Positions 22,482-33,034 are shown, counted from the stretch's first letter. The stretch: DNA of 64,000 nt from Macropodus opercularis (GCA_030770545.1 CM061106.1:6873001-6937000), one strand, 5' to 3'. Notes: generated from the sequence alone by a model not told the origin. Program-made: numbers and translations.

Positions 22482-24036
22482 GGTACAGTATCCAGTGCAG
22501 TTAGTGCTGGTCAGTAAAAGATAGAAATTTGTTTTGTAAAACACTAAAGCTGTGAGATTAAAGGACATAGAAATACACTTGAAGTAAACAAACAACTAGG
22601 AGCTACACACCAGAATTGAATTCTTGGAGTTGACACTGTTTGGTATCACTTTAGTCGTATGTGCCAGGTGAAATACAATTATATGAAGTGTGTCAAGTGC
22701 TTTTACGTTAGACGAGTCATCATAACTACCTACTAACTGTACTCACACAGTCCTGACCTCTGTGACATCAAATTACTTTCTCTGTAAAGGTGTTTTACTG
22801 CTGCACTATAATGTCAACAAGGATCAAAATACTATTATTATTATTAATAACAGAAGCAGGTTAAGATAAACATTAATATTTATTATTCATTCTATTTATA
22901 TTCATTCTATTCATTCTTATTTTTATTGTTCTATGTGTAGTTACTGTCTTATATACTGGCAGCTATGACACCAAAACAAATTCCTTGTATGCAAAAACAT
23001 ACTTGGCAATAAAACTCTTTCTGATTCTGATTAGATAATAATTAGATGTAAAGTGAAAAAATACCTGAAGTTGAAAAACAATGTGCAGGAATGTACATAT
23101 GTTCACGCAAAGCACAACATTGTGTGCAAAACATTTGTATTGCATTTGTATTTAAATTGTATATATAGATACTAGTAGCACTGTAAATGGAAATTATAGA
23201 GCTATAACCTAGAATAACTCCATATACACAAACTCCTCCAACACCAGGGCCTCCCACTACAAACTGGGTTTTCCTTTGAATTCATTCATCATTTCTATTG
23301 TGGTGAATATTTAATATTACATAAACAGCTAAACTGCTGAATAGCAGCATTAGAGACATGGCAACAGGTGAACTAAGTCATTTGAAGGACCTGTGATAGA
23401 AATTAACTCCATTCATACCTGAGCTTCCTACAAACAGTGAAAGGGGAAGAAAAGCACAACAATCCTGTGACTCAGCATTTTCCGCTGACCTGGATATTTA
23501 AATGAGCTTCCTCATGTTTTAACTGATACATTTATCTCTTTGTTGAAGCTCGTTCTTCTTTTCTGTCCTGTTCAAGCTGCATCAACCAGATTTCGCTGCT
23601 ACATCGTTGGACGTCTGTTCTAATGTTTCCTCTGGGATCATCACTGTTTAGTCAAAGCTTTTCCAGCCACACTCGTTTGCTGGGTTTTCACTAAAGCATC
23701 GGGGAAAAGCCGCCATGTTGGCTCCCATCACGTCTGCAGCCCGACAAAGACTAAACTGCTTCCTAGGTTTGACAACAACCACTTTGTTCTGGTGACAGAC
23801 GGAGCCTGAGGCTCATGTTCAGGCTTTTAGTGTCGCTATGAGCCGCTTTTAGCGGTGAACTGATCAGCACCGACCTGTTGGTCTGTGGCTCCATCGTGGT
23901 CGTTGTCCTGCTGCTCCTTCATTCTAGTGGATCGGTCCTGCTCGGTTAAACTCGGGTCCTGCTCCGTGTCGCTCTTCAACTGGTCTTGATTAACGTCCAC
24001 GTCTTGTGTTTTCACTTCCACCTTGTATTGATCCAT
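19724..24036 (-). CDS. C2H2 zinc-finger protein ZNF-A, two coding exons
   Basis: Exon 1 is complement(23875-24036), 54 codons from ATG, with donor CAACAG/GTCGGT. Exon 2 is complement(19724-20353), 209 codons plus stop, with acceptor CTTAG/AAACCC. The phases agree (0/0), giving a 263-aa protein. The N-terminus is acidic (QDVDVNQDQ, DTEQDPSLTEQD) with no KRAB or BTB domain. Exon 2 encodes seven complete C2H2 fingers joined by TGEKP linkers; the first is LHLCQQCDQAF and the last HWCEQCGKLF. It is probably a nuclear DNA-binding protein; the target is unknown. The protein ends inside an eighth finger. Additional small exons in the 3.5 kb intron are possible. Confidence 0.75.
20354..21774. other. 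ZNF-A intron, 3' part
   Basis: Contains an (AAT)n-rich microsatellite at about 20730-20783 (with AAC interruptions). A block at about 21395-21750 matches 42495-42850 and 50738-50870 in the ZNF-B region. No other gene is visible. Confidence 0.6.
21775..22380 (+). pseudogene. Macro-domain-like gene fragment, copy 1
   Basis: At about 21785 the plus strand reads CVWKADISSFAVD and is then frameshifted where the related copies read VNAANVNS. VDAIVNAAN is the ADP-ribose-binding macro-domain signature. Downstream, 22129-22380 is open and reads KESTVNKYSSFNLVATVDDF, then CLRPDQWLTGD ahead of a donor-like GTATGT. Related pieces occur at 43500-43760 and 51370-51660. It lies antisense in the ZNF-A intron. 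The parent gene is unknown and this copy is broken. Confidence 0.45.
22440..22482. repeat. (ATT)14 microsatellite
   Basis: A pure ATT run in the ZNF-A intron. Confidence 0.95.
22483..23874. other. ZNF-A intron, 5' part
   Basis: About 22745-22830 matches 51780-51860, and about 23180-23870 matches 52090-52790 almost base for base. This is shared intron between the two ZNF paralogues rather than independent sequence. It includes a block (about 23549-23632) also found at 46338 and 48600. Confidence 0.7.
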
Positions 24037-24180
24037 TTTGATTCTGGTCGCTAAAATCCACCAGCTTTACGTCCTGACTGCTTCCAGAATGGCGACACAA
24101 ACACAGCAGCTCTCGCGGAATCCCGCGACATCTCCGATACCAACTGGATTTTAATCGAATCTCGCGATAACTAACAGACT
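24037..24180 (-). promoter_or_regulatory. Candidate ZNF-A promoter / 5' UTR
   Basis: Just upstream of the ATG at 24036 the minus strand carries ATCGCGAGATTC (about 24160-24172) and GTCGCGGGATTCCGCGAGAG (about 24112-24131), close to the TCTCGCGAGA element of many vertebrate CpG promoters. GCGCCATT-like YY1 half-sites are not exact, but CGCCATTCTGG is present. A cryptic acceptor (GATTTTAG) precedes the ATG and aligns with the real-looking acceptor in ZNF-B, so part of this may be intron. Confidence 0.45.
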
Positions 24181-26017
24181 ACCAGTTCTTTACCTCCTAA
24201 TGGCATTGTCATAAAAATTATTTCACCCTAAAATGCACAAAATAAAGTTATATTTAACAATAATGTTTGACGTTTACACACAGCTGAGAATTTATATCCG
24301 TCCTCGACCTGATAGGAGTTTGTTGTCTTCTTTGACGATAAAAACACACATTGCAATAAATGGCACAGATTTCTTTTACATTTCAACTTTATTCTTAGTT
24401 TTCCAGAACGTCTTCAGCTTCTATGTATAAGTTTTCTAACGTTGCTCAGCGGAAGTTCTATGAGTAACTAAAAACTGACATAAATCCTCGGAGGGACTCG
24501 CTGTCGTTTCTCTTTCCGGGTCCTGCTCGTCCCCGTCTGTAGCAGCTGTGGGAGAAAGTTGACTTCGCTGTTTTCCAGGTTTGTTCTCACTGATCAGGTT
24601 TCAGTAAGAAGCTGTTTGTGTCAGTGAGTCTCTGTGCGTGTACTGGTCACTGAGCCGCTGTTCGCGTTTCCGTGGTCAAATCAGCCGTCACTGGATTTTA
24701 AGTGCGAGATTTGTATGATCATTACGGTAACAGTGTTGCGATCGCTTGGAAGAACAGAGAGACTGAAGCTACAATATAACAGATAGAGCTGATGATGAAT
24801 GTGATCATGTTACTAATAATGTAAATTATAATAGAACATAATTGACTGTGTACGTTGAGAAACATTCACTAATGAAATGGATTAAAAAAAAGCAAATGGC
24901 ATATTTTCCAGATAATAAAAACCTGTTCCTCTAATTAGTAGATCACTGTTCCTTCATAGTTCTACTTAGTACTTCATAGAGTACTACCACACTAAATATC
25001 AACTTATTTTACTGTGTACTTTTGGAGTAATCCACTAGTTTTACCTCTAGTAGAACTGGATGCAGGGAGCAGTGCTGAACGTTCATGACTTTGTGGAGCC
25101 TCATTCATCTTTCATGTGCTGGTACAGCAGCTCTTTTCCTCCTGCTGCTCTCAGACTTTACAATCAGAGCATCAGACATTTAATAAGCACATTTGTTTAC
25201 ATAGACTTTATTGTTCTGACAGTTACATCCAAAAACGTTTTTCCTAAACACGGTAATAAATTATCATAACTTCAGTTTAGATTAATAAAAACTTAAACAT
25301 TTACAGAACAGTCTGTGGCATTTCTCTTTAGCGCTATATTCATAACCAAAAACGTGTTGGGTTCAGTATGAAAAACTGCATAAAACTCTAATAAATAATT
25401 TCAAATAAAGAATAATAGCCAAAAAAAGGTTTTGTATAACTATACCTATAGCAGCTGTCGCTGAGTGAGGCACCAGGCCAGACTCACCCTGCACTAACAA
25501 GCACAACACGTAAAAACAAAGCAGGGCCAGATACCAGCACTGGCTTCTTCTAGGTTTTCCTGTTTTATTCCCAAACACTGCTCATGATACCATCCCTCAC
25601 AGCTGTCGCATTGTATCTGTTTGAAAGCACAAATGTTTTTATTATTATTATGTTAATATTTAAAAAAAAAAATCAGAATATTTAGGAAACCAATTGAGAA
25701 ATAGTAACACAAACTAAAGAATGAATGTTTTGTTTATGATAATATTGCTCGGTTTTGCCAATGCAATAGGTGACTTAGTGACTTATTTCACCTATTGCCA
25801 TGTCTCTTGTGCTACTATTCTGCTTTTTGGCTGTTTATGTAATATTGACTTAGCATAATGGGAATAATTAATAAATACAAATAAAACACTTACCCAGTAT
25901 GTAGTGGGAGGCCCTGGTCCTGGAGGCTTTGAAGCACAGCACATGACACAAGCTCTGAACTTTCCATATACTGTGCTAGTACTCACTACAATTTAAATTA
26001 ATCTATAAACAAGGTCA
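24181..26017. other. Intergenic upstream of ZNF-A
   Basis: About 24470-24600 is relatively GC-rich and could be a first exon or promoter of a plus-strand transcript (TTTTCCAG/GTTTGT), but no coding exon follows. The remainder is AT-rich and unrecognised, apart from a LINE end at 25118. Confidence 0.4.
25118..25250 (+). mobile_element. LINE 3'-end fragment
   Basis: The frame reads PPAALRLYNQSIRH, the typical last residues of fish non-LTR reverse transcriptase ORFs. It matches 54973-55080, so it may predate the ZNF duplication. Confidence 0.55.
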
Positions 26018-26423
26018 TACAGTGTTATTGTTCATCATGTGAAGTTACGAGCATAAATATGCATATATTCAATTTCGACTAGAGACATTTATACCTAATT
26101 GTTATGTGACTTTTATATTTCATACATTTCTGCCCCAGTCCACTTTTCCATGGAGTGTCCTCCTCATGCTGAAGTACTCCCTAGTTAAAATGAAAAACAT
26201 TTTCTGCTCTATGATATTATAATACGATAAAATGTATTGTCATACATATGAAATAATACGTAGAACATGTCCACCTCAAGGCTATAGTTACAGTTAAAAT
26301 ACCATCTATTTATTGTTTCTTTGAAATTGTAGAGTTGTTTCAGTCTACTTAATTTTCAAAAGAAAATCTTATTTTAATAATATATTTTACATATTATACA
26401 AACTAGGAGAGAAAAAGAAACAT

Positions 26424-26585
26424 TTACCGTACTTTCGGCACTAAGGCACCTAAGAGCCTTACATTTTTCTCAAAAATCATCCGTGAGCCTAATATTCCGC
26501 ATATGTGTGCACTGAGTTCCACAATCTGTAAAAATGTTGCTATGCTGCTATTAACAAAACTCCAACCGCTGGACATTAGTGTAAT
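26424..26585 (+). mobile_element. Truncated non-autonomous DNA element (MITE-like), copy 1
   Basis: Begins TACCGTACTTTCGGCAC like the complete element at 33644. It stops at the point where copy 2 carries about 260 further bases, so this copy has lost its right half. Confidence 0.6.
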
Positions 26586-27002
26586 GCAGATAACTGTCCT
26601 ATCACTGACCCTCACAGTCATGGCTGTGTGACAACAATTTATAGTAGGTATGATTACTTGTCTAACTTAAAAGCACTTGATGTAATTATATTCACTTCAC
26701 GCATACTATTACAGTGATACCAAACCATGTCAATTCCCAGAATGAAATTCTGGTGTGTAGCACATACATGTTCATTGGTTAGATATATATACTTAGAGCT
26801 TATTTTTATGCCCTTTTCCATCTCACATCATTTGTTTTAAAATGACTCAATGATCATCTTTAATGTCACTTTGTGCAGACAAACGTCAGTTGCCGCATGA
26901 TGGTGTAAAAAAAAATTTAAAAAACAAAACAAAACATGACCTTACATTTAAAATAAGATCTTTTTAGCCCAACACAAACTTCACCTTTGTTCCCTGTGCT
27001 GT

Positions 27003-27140
27003 GCAGGTTTTTCAGCGTGGGGAGAAGGCAGCCAACAATCTTCTGAGCGGTGCTGATGACCTCTTAGAGAGCTTTCCCCTGAGCCGATGTGCAACTGGTG
27101 AATCAAATGCATCAGCAGAATGTTAAAATACTTTCTATGG
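27003..27140 (-). mobile_element. L2-like LINE fragment in copy 1
   Basis: Matches the stretch of the LINE at about 9855-9995 (shared CAGCCAACAATCTTCTG and GAGAGCTTTCC), covering the part that encodes QKIVGCPLPTLENL in the intact frame. The same fragment lies at 34466-34600. Confidence 0.75.
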
Positions 27141-27149
27141 TGGCTCTAA

Positions 27150-27480
27150 GGAGGGAGGGAGCCTGGAGACAGCTGATCTGGTCTGATTAGACCAGATGAT
27201 AAGAGAGAGAGAGAGAGAGAGTTAGTCACACGTGGACATGGAGGCATGTCAGTGGACAGAAGAAAGCGAATTTTAAAATGTTTCAGCATCACTCTGTGAC
27301 AGGATGCTCCTAATTTTAGCAATATCCCTAAGGTGGAAGTAGGCGGTTCTAGAGATTTCTTTAACGTAGGATGTAAAGGAGAGATATTGGTCAAAATGAC
27401 ACCAAGGTTCCTACAGTTGCAGTTGAAACAAATCAGAATGTTAGTAAGGCACATGATGAATACACAAAGAAAGTTTAGAA
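27150..27480. repeat. Dispersed repeat piece with (GA)n
   Basis: The region contains GGAGGGAGCCTGGAGACAG, a (GA)n run at 27207-27226 and CATCACTCTGTGACAGGATG. It has the same texture as the repeat at 39940-40320. The (GA)n is shorter in copy 2 (34673-34680). Confidence 0.5.
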
Positions 27481-27492
27481 GTATATATTTAC

Positions 27493-27498
27493 TTTATT
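27493..27498 (-). terminator. Poly(A) signal of the unknown gene, copy 1
   Basis: AATAAA on the minus strand, about 140 bases beyond the last stop codon of the terminal exon. Confidence 0.6.
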
Positions 27499-27635
27499 TT
27501 TTGTCAGTGTACAAGTGAATAAATGCAAACATAATTTCTGACACCCTGCGAGAGAAACGTTCTACAATTGATTCTCTTCAAACACATGAGTAAATGCCTT
27601 TCTTTGAATTCGTGACGCCCTACGAGACAAACGCT

Positions 27636-27900
27636 TTACGATGACTTTGCTGCAAACAGGAGAATTCTTCGAAGTTTATTGATTGTTTCGCGGCAAACGG
27701 GACATCTGTTAATGTAGCATGTACAGGTTAGATGGGAGCAGTTTGTGAGCCACTGCTTCCTCTGGTAACACGCACTGCACGAGTAAGTGAAGCGCTCTGG
27801 TATTTGGATCATCTTAAACTCGGTGGACGGGTCCCTGCACACGCCGCACATCAAGCCATTTCCCTGGTCTAGACGCGGTGCGCACGTCCCGCAGCACAGG
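27636..27900 (-). pseudogene. RING-like Cys/His region in terminal exon, copy 1
   Basis: One minus-strand frame reads LLLLDCGHLCCGTCA, then LMCGVCR, the second half of a RING finger without its first Cys pair. It goes on to CSACYQRKQWLTNCSHLTC, TCYINRCPVC, a complete C3HC4-like RING pattern, and stops at 27636. A TGA lies just before LLLLDCGH in this frame, and the splice-joined upstream frame is different. As it stands, this region is therefore not joined to the upstream coding exons unless unusual splicing or recoding occurs. Zinc binding and E3 ligase activity are inferences. Confidence 0.55.
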
Positions 27901-29023
27901 TGTCCACAGTCCAGGAGAAGCAGGTGAGAGCTGGCGGGGTTTCAGCTTCATCGTGTGAGGACTCTGGCTGTGGATCTACGAAAGAGAAAGAAACATTCTG
28001 AATCCCTGCCTGACAGCAAACCGGCTGAAAGCCTGCGGCTCGATGACGTTCTTACCCGCAGCGATGAGGGCGAAGCGTCCGTCCGCGTGGATGAGGTCGT
28101 TCACTTCACCCGTGGGATCGCTGTAGTTCATGGCGACCGGGACGAGCTCCGCCTCGGCTCCGTGCACCGCGACGCGAGGCCCGGGGCGGAACCTGTGTCT
28201 CAGCGAGCCGAGCTCGGCTCGTTCTCGGATGTACCCATGACGTGGCGGTAGCTGGACAACTCGGTCGTTCCAGGGAATCTCGTTCACACGCACCGTCGTC
28301 ATGTCGTGGTCGAGCAGTGCGGTGCAGGGGGCCCTTCCCGACAGAGCTACTGTGTCGTCCCAGACGTCGGAGCAGATCAGGTCGTACCTCTTCAACAGGT
28401 CGTAAAGTCTCTGAGGCTCGTTGCAACGCACCATCATGACGTTGGCTTCAGACCCAGGCAGTGTCACGGCCACGCTGTGAGGCTCCTGCGCACAGAGTTG
28501 TTGAAATGTGAAGAGGAACCGAATAAAGAGAAGAACGAAAATAAAACGAAAGCAGTGACTTCGCTTAGAAACTCACGTGTTGGCAGCTCATCTTAAACAC
28601 GGTCTCGTTGTCGCCGCTCGTCAAATCCTCCCTCAATTTCCAACGCTGCGCTTTCAACCATCCCGTCATATCGGTCACGTGGGTGAAGAAACTCGCCTCC
28701 GGTCTAATGGCCACGTGCAAGATCTTGTATCTGTTGCTATGTGCATCGGTTAATTTGTTTCCAGCATCCAACAGTACATCACACGACACCAAAGCCATTC
28801 GGTTACAACCGGGATGTGCCCACAGGTTTGCAATTATTCTCAGCATCTGCCTTGTGAATGACGCAATACGGTCACGTGCTATTTGAACGCATATGACTGT
28901 CAGATGTTGATCGTCAGGGTATGTCCACCGGCACACGAACCACTTCTGGACTTCGTCCGTGATGAAGCCGGTGTGGACCTGTGGGGTCCAGCACCATCTG
29001 ACAAGTACTGTCATGTATTCCAT
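27869..29023 (-). CDS. Uncharacterised spliced gene, copy 1
   Basis: Coding exons read complement(28577-29023), complement(28056-28485) and complement(27869-27975). Introns are only 91 and 80 nt, with donors GTGAGT and GTAAGA and acceptors TGCGCAG and TTTCGTAG. The ATG opens MEYMTVLVRWCW; an in-frame reading also extends upstream without a Met. Joined, the frame gives 327 aa. I recognise no domain: segments include WFVCRWTYPDD, ICVQIARDRIASF, YDLLKRYDLICSDVWDD and NYSDPTGEVNDLIHADGRF. Exon 2 is CpG-rich, unlike its AT-rich surroundings. The frame ends at TAG 27869-27871, before the RING-like region that lies in another frame. Non-coding 5' exons and a TATA promoter lie upstream. Confidence 0.6.
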
Positions 29024-29168
29024 TAGCTGAGGAGATGGGGCTGAAGGCCTACAAGAGAACCATATGTCACACGAGGCTGTGCTGAATTCTATACGCGAGT
29101 CAAGTTCAACGTTCAAAGCTGAATCATCCCTAAAAACAACAACACAATAAAAATAATAAAACACTTAC

Positions 29169-29235
29169 AGCTTCCAATGTTAAATAGACCTCAGCTTCAA
29201 ATGAGACGCGGGCACTTCAGTTCAAGTCTGTGCTT
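29169..29235 (-). other. Candidate non-coding 5' exon, copy 1
   Basis: A 67-nt block lies between a strong acceptor (TTCTTTTCTTTTCAG) and donor GTAAGT, with stops in all three frames, so it would be 5' UTR. The intron to the next exon is only about 40 nt, which is very short; this exon may be alternative. Confidence 0.45.
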
Positions 29236-29546
29236 CTGAAAAGAAAAGAACAGTAAAGGCAGGTTTAATGAAAGCTTTTTAAAAAGTAAAAATAAAACAA
29301 GATAAATAATAATTGCAGCTTCTGTCTTTGAATCCCAACATAAGACAGACAGTCAGTGGATATGAGCTTCAGTCTGTGCTTTTAAAAAAGAAGAGTAAAA
29401 GACCTATTCCACAAAAATTGGTTCAAACATTGTTTAAGAGAAATGGAAGCGGTTTAATCAGAGTTGAACTGTCTGCAGAACAAGTTGAAACCTCTGCATT
29501 TTAAAAGGAAAATAACATTTTGTAAGTATGTATCATTAACACTTAC

Positions 29547-29583
29547 AGTTCTTTTGATGCTGGGTCTTCTCAGCCAGAGGTTT
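29547..29583 (-). other. Candidate non-coding 5' exon sharing the exon-1 cassette, copy 1
   Basis: A 37-nt block with acceptor GGTACAG and donor GTAAGTG contains CTCTGGCTGAGAAGACC, also present in the first exon at 30599-30632. The cassette therefore appears twice in the transcript unit. Confidence 0.45.
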
Positions 29584-29591
29584 CTGTACCA

Positions 29592-31560
29592 AAAAGCAAG
29601 CTGTTAGATGCTGAGACAAAAAAAACAAACACTTGCATCGCAAACCCATCGAGGTTGAAGCTGACGTGACACAATGCATGATATGTATCAATCGACCACA
29701 AGTTTACAGTCTGAAGGTTCAGCAGTGCTGGGTTCTCTATCATACCTAAGATGTGGATCCTCAGCAGAGGCCTGAACGACTGAAGGAGACAGAGCTGCAG
29801 ACAGAAAAAAAGAAATGATTTGATTTGATATAGGAGCTGATTATATATTAATTTAAATGACATAATTAAATAACTATCTGTATCGCGGGTGATCCCACCC
29901 ACCCATCACACAGCTTCCTGAACCCTCCCAGCTCTGAATCTGGCAGAATCTAGCAGAATCTAGCAAAGGATATTATATAGACCAGAAAAAAAGAAAAGAA
30001 AAGCAGGTTGTAGTCCTCATAGACTGTTATTAGTTAAGCGTTTCTTTAGCTATGTTATAGTTATTACTGTAGTTAGTTTGTATGATTCCTCAGAGCTTAA
30101 CTGCTCCAGGAGGCTTTCAGCTACAGAAACTGGAAAACAGCCTACACTCAAAGCTCCGGAAGATGGAATAACGTATACACTTCAGGATAAAGATACGGTT
30201 TTAAAATGTAAACAAAATCTACACATTCATCTGTAAACCCTCTGTTTTATTCCCTCTGTCAGGTTTATATAAGCAGATGTCTCTGTTTGCGTCACATCAG
30301 CTATGTTTCATTAAAGCGAATCGTTTAAAAAGAGCAAAACTTTGACGTTTAAATTTCGCTTTAATGTAACAAACCTAAACGTTTCACCCGACGGGTCGGT
30401 TTGCAGACTAATGTCTGTAGAATAGTTTAGAATTAAATTACGTTATCCTTAAGAGCAGCGCATTGAATGGTTTTTATTTAGCCAAACACGTACAGAACAG
30501 TTATAATAGTTAAGATTCGAATATCAGTAACGTCAATGCTTTTGAGAAATGAACAGAAGCCTGAAGAAATTTGATCAGTAGATAGAATTTACACTTACGC
30601 AGGTCTTCTCAGCCAGAGGCTCCTCCACCAAAAAAACAGTGGTTATGTGTGCAGGCAGCTTTTATAGCCGCCTCTGCAGACACAACATTTCACATCCAGA
30701 CACAGAGAACAACGCATGAGAACAGGTGGCCACCGGTCTCATAACAGTCAGGGGTGTTTTTTACAAATCTACACATTAATCTGTAAACAGTTCACACCGA
30801 GATACCGAGAACCTTGAGAAAGCAGGACAGAGGTTTCGCATGGGAGCAGAGGGACAGTTCTCATAGCTTAGCTACAGCATAGAAGTTTCTGTTTGCGTAT
30901 CAGCTATGTTTCATTAAAAGCTTTAATTACTGTGCAGTGCACAATGGAAGACATTCAGTCAGTACGTATTAAATCATAGCTTATCCAAACAAGAAATCCT
31001 GTTGACATGAAACTTGGTAGAGGGTTTAGTTTAATGACTAGATTTGTTTACATTTTCAAACGGTGTCTTTGTTCTACTTCAGGATAAAGTTTAAAAAAAC
31101 AACAACAACTTAATCTTCCGTGTCTCTTCGTTGTTCATAGGTTAAAAGACACACGTTTGTCTTGACAACTGAATCACGCACACAGCGTTTTTTGTGGGTG
31201 AGTGAGTGCGTGTCATCCGTCTCAACAGTGGGGGGTTGACGCCCCGGTTTGCTAGTAGCTCCGGAGGGTAAGGAAGAAGCGAATGGACACTTGAGACACA
31301 CGGCTCTAATCTGATGAGACCTGTAGGTGATAATGGACAGAGGAGGTATAGTGGACAGTTCAGTGTGGGCGAACAGCTGCATTGACCGGTTGGAGTGAAG
31401 GAAAAGAGAAGCGAGAAAAGAACAACAACAGATTAAGTAGCAACAGACACAGGCAGGATGGTTGAACCAGCAACTGAACACTGGAGACACACGGCTCTGA
31501 GTCTGACAGCTCAGTGAATGAAGGATGTTCATTACTAGTTTATTATTTTATATATATATA
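29592..31560. other. Intron and upstream region of the unknown gene, copy 1
   Basis: Apart from the promoter block at 30599-30666, no coding exon is evident. 31110-31532 has open frames on the minus strand without homology, and they are not conserved as frames in copy 2. A (TA)n run lies at 31548-31564. Confidence 0.5.
30599..30666 (-). promoter_or_regulatory. TATA promoter and first exon of the unknown gene, copy 1
   Basis: On the minus strand TATAAAAG occupies 30666-30659. About 30 bases on is the expected start (near 30632), and the transcript then runs to a donor GTAAGTGT after 30599. The TATA match and its spacing are good. No other core-promoter element is certain. Confidence 0.65.
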
Positions 31561-31569
31561 TATAATATC

Positions 31570-31830
31570 AGCTGCCTCAGGTGCAGTAACTTCAAAGCGA
31601 GCAAGTGATGCACTGAATGGAGAGCACTTTTTAAATTTCGTTGTACAGGTGACAATGACAAAGATTTATCTATCTATCAAAGACAAGGTTCAATTCCTCT
31701 GCTAATGCGAGGTCGTGTTCAGCAGGTTTGCCATTGGTCCTGTAGGTGAGGTGCTGGACGCTCTGCCACACCTGCCGGCTGTTGTTACCGTCCAGGTGAC
31801 CCTAAATCTTCCTCCTGTTTGATGGTCAGA
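31570..31830. mobile_element. Nested L2-like LINE fragments, copy 1
   Basis: 31570-31605 and 31690-31815 match parts of the minus-strand LINE body (about 11090-11280). Between them, 31606-31680 matches the LINE 3' tail in the opposite orientation (GATGCACTGAATGGAGAGCAC to TTTATCTATCTATC). A tail-only plus-strand copy has thus inserted into an older minus-strand fragment. Confidence 0.7.
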
Positions 31831-31977
31831 CTGGCCCAGGTGTGGTAGTGGTCTGGCCCCGTAGCTCAGTTAGACGTTAGACCTGTGCACTTATATACAA
31901 ACCGTTTTAATGCGATCTTCAGACCGAAGGATCCTAAACTTGACCTGCAGGTAAATCACCTGAAACAGAACATAAAG

Positions 31978-32350
31978 TGATTTTGAATGAGCGAACTCAA
32001 GAACAGCATAGTTAGGAATAAAGTTTTGACAATATGAACACATTCTCAGGAAAGACATCATCTGTCGTTTGGTGAGCAGCCTTGGGATGATATGAACGGC
32101 TTCAATCCTTTTAGGGAAGAGAGATTTGCCAGCTGCTGCTCTGCGAAACATGTCACAAGAAAGTTACTTCCTCTTGGACAAACTGTAGTTTAGACAAACT
32201 AACTTTGTGGCCTTCAGCCGCCAGGTGTTTCAACAACACTGTGTCTCGTTCACACTGGTCCTTTGTGGGGCTGCAGATAATGATGTCATCCACATATTGC
32301 AACAAAGCACTTCCTGGCATGAGAGAAAGGCTCCATGCTGTAACAATTTT
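31978..32350 (-). pseudogene. Endogenous retrovirus pol fragment (reverse transcriptase), copy 1
   Basis: Broken minus-strand frames match the palm and connection part of a retroviral reverse transcriptase. A YVDD catalytic box lies at about 32296-32285, followed by a stretch typical of the thumb. Frames are interrupted by stops and a frameshift near 32160, and no gag, protease, envelope or LTR is seen nearby. It is an inactive relic. Confidence 0.7.
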
Positions 32351-32409
32351 ACTAACTCATTCTATGATTACTTTGCTTAGTGTATATAAAAGCAAATACA
32401 TATTAGGTT

Positions 32410-32487
32410 AGAGATGTCCCAACTCAGAAGAATTCAAGCCGAGGCAGCATTAGGTTCAAATAATCAAACATGAATTTATTTTCAGTG
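32410..32487. other. Spacer after duplication copy 1
   Basis: Unique sequence between the end of the duplicated block and the dispersed element; nothing recognised. Confidence 0.4.
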
Positions 32488-32880
32488 GTGAGATGAGAAA
32501 ATATGCAAAGACAGGAAAACAAAGTCACCTCTCTCTCCTGCGGGAGATGCTCACAGACGCGTGGGGAAGGACGGAGCCCAGGCTGGGAGACGCTGGCTGT
32601 GTCTCCCAGCCCGGCACGGCTCCCATCTCCCCCGTCTCCCTCTAGAGAGGTGGTTTTTAAACCCTGAACATGCGTCAAAATGTGAAGATTTCATACCAAC
32701 AATTGTTTGTCCAAATTCCTTTGTTCAACAGCTCAGACTGTTTTGTCTAAAAGCCAGATTGTCTTCGGACCCAAGGCCAGCAAGCCTGCACAGCCTAGAC
32801 AGGACCTGTTCTACTCTATTCTAAACCCTTTAGCCTGAACTAAATGCATATGTGCTAAATATATATATTCCACTACAAAT
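32488..32880 (+). mobile_element. Unclassified dispersed element, internally deleted copy
   Basis: Matches both ends of 5782-6640 (GGTGAGATGAGAAAATATG to CTAAATATATATATTCCA), with the middle part absent. Confidence 0.55.
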
Positions 32881-33034
32881 ATCTTTATATGCATGAACTT
32901 TTTCTACTACAGTAGTTAGTTGAAAGAAAGAAAGAGAGAGAGAGAGAGAGAGAGTCACATGTGGACAAGAGTTCAGGGAATGAAGGATGTCGTCCCAGCC
33001 TCCAGCATCTAAGTGTATACACCCCCCTCTGTTC

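Larger units (their letters stand above)
26018..32409. repeat. Tandem segmental duplication, copy 1
   Basis: Matches 33238-39894 from CAGTGTTATTG to AAGCAAATACATATTAG, mostly base for base. Offsets stay near 7456-7484 through the gene region. It contains the spliced gene of unknown family, L2 fragments and a retroviral pol fragment. Confidence 0.92.

Noticed and set aside
28106..28596. Several overlapping open frames on both strands in the CpG-rich exon
   Set aside because: They are shadows of the spliced minus-strand exon; high GC removes stops in the other frames. The same holds for 35562-36052.
31110..31532. Minus-strand frame of 140 codons upstream of the unknown gene
   Set aside because: The equivalent region in copy 2 is broken by indels into different frames, so it is not maintained as coding.
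31855..31890. tRNA A-box-like GTAGCTCAGTTAGAC
   Set aside because: No B box or cloverleaf follows; a chance match or old SINE scrap.
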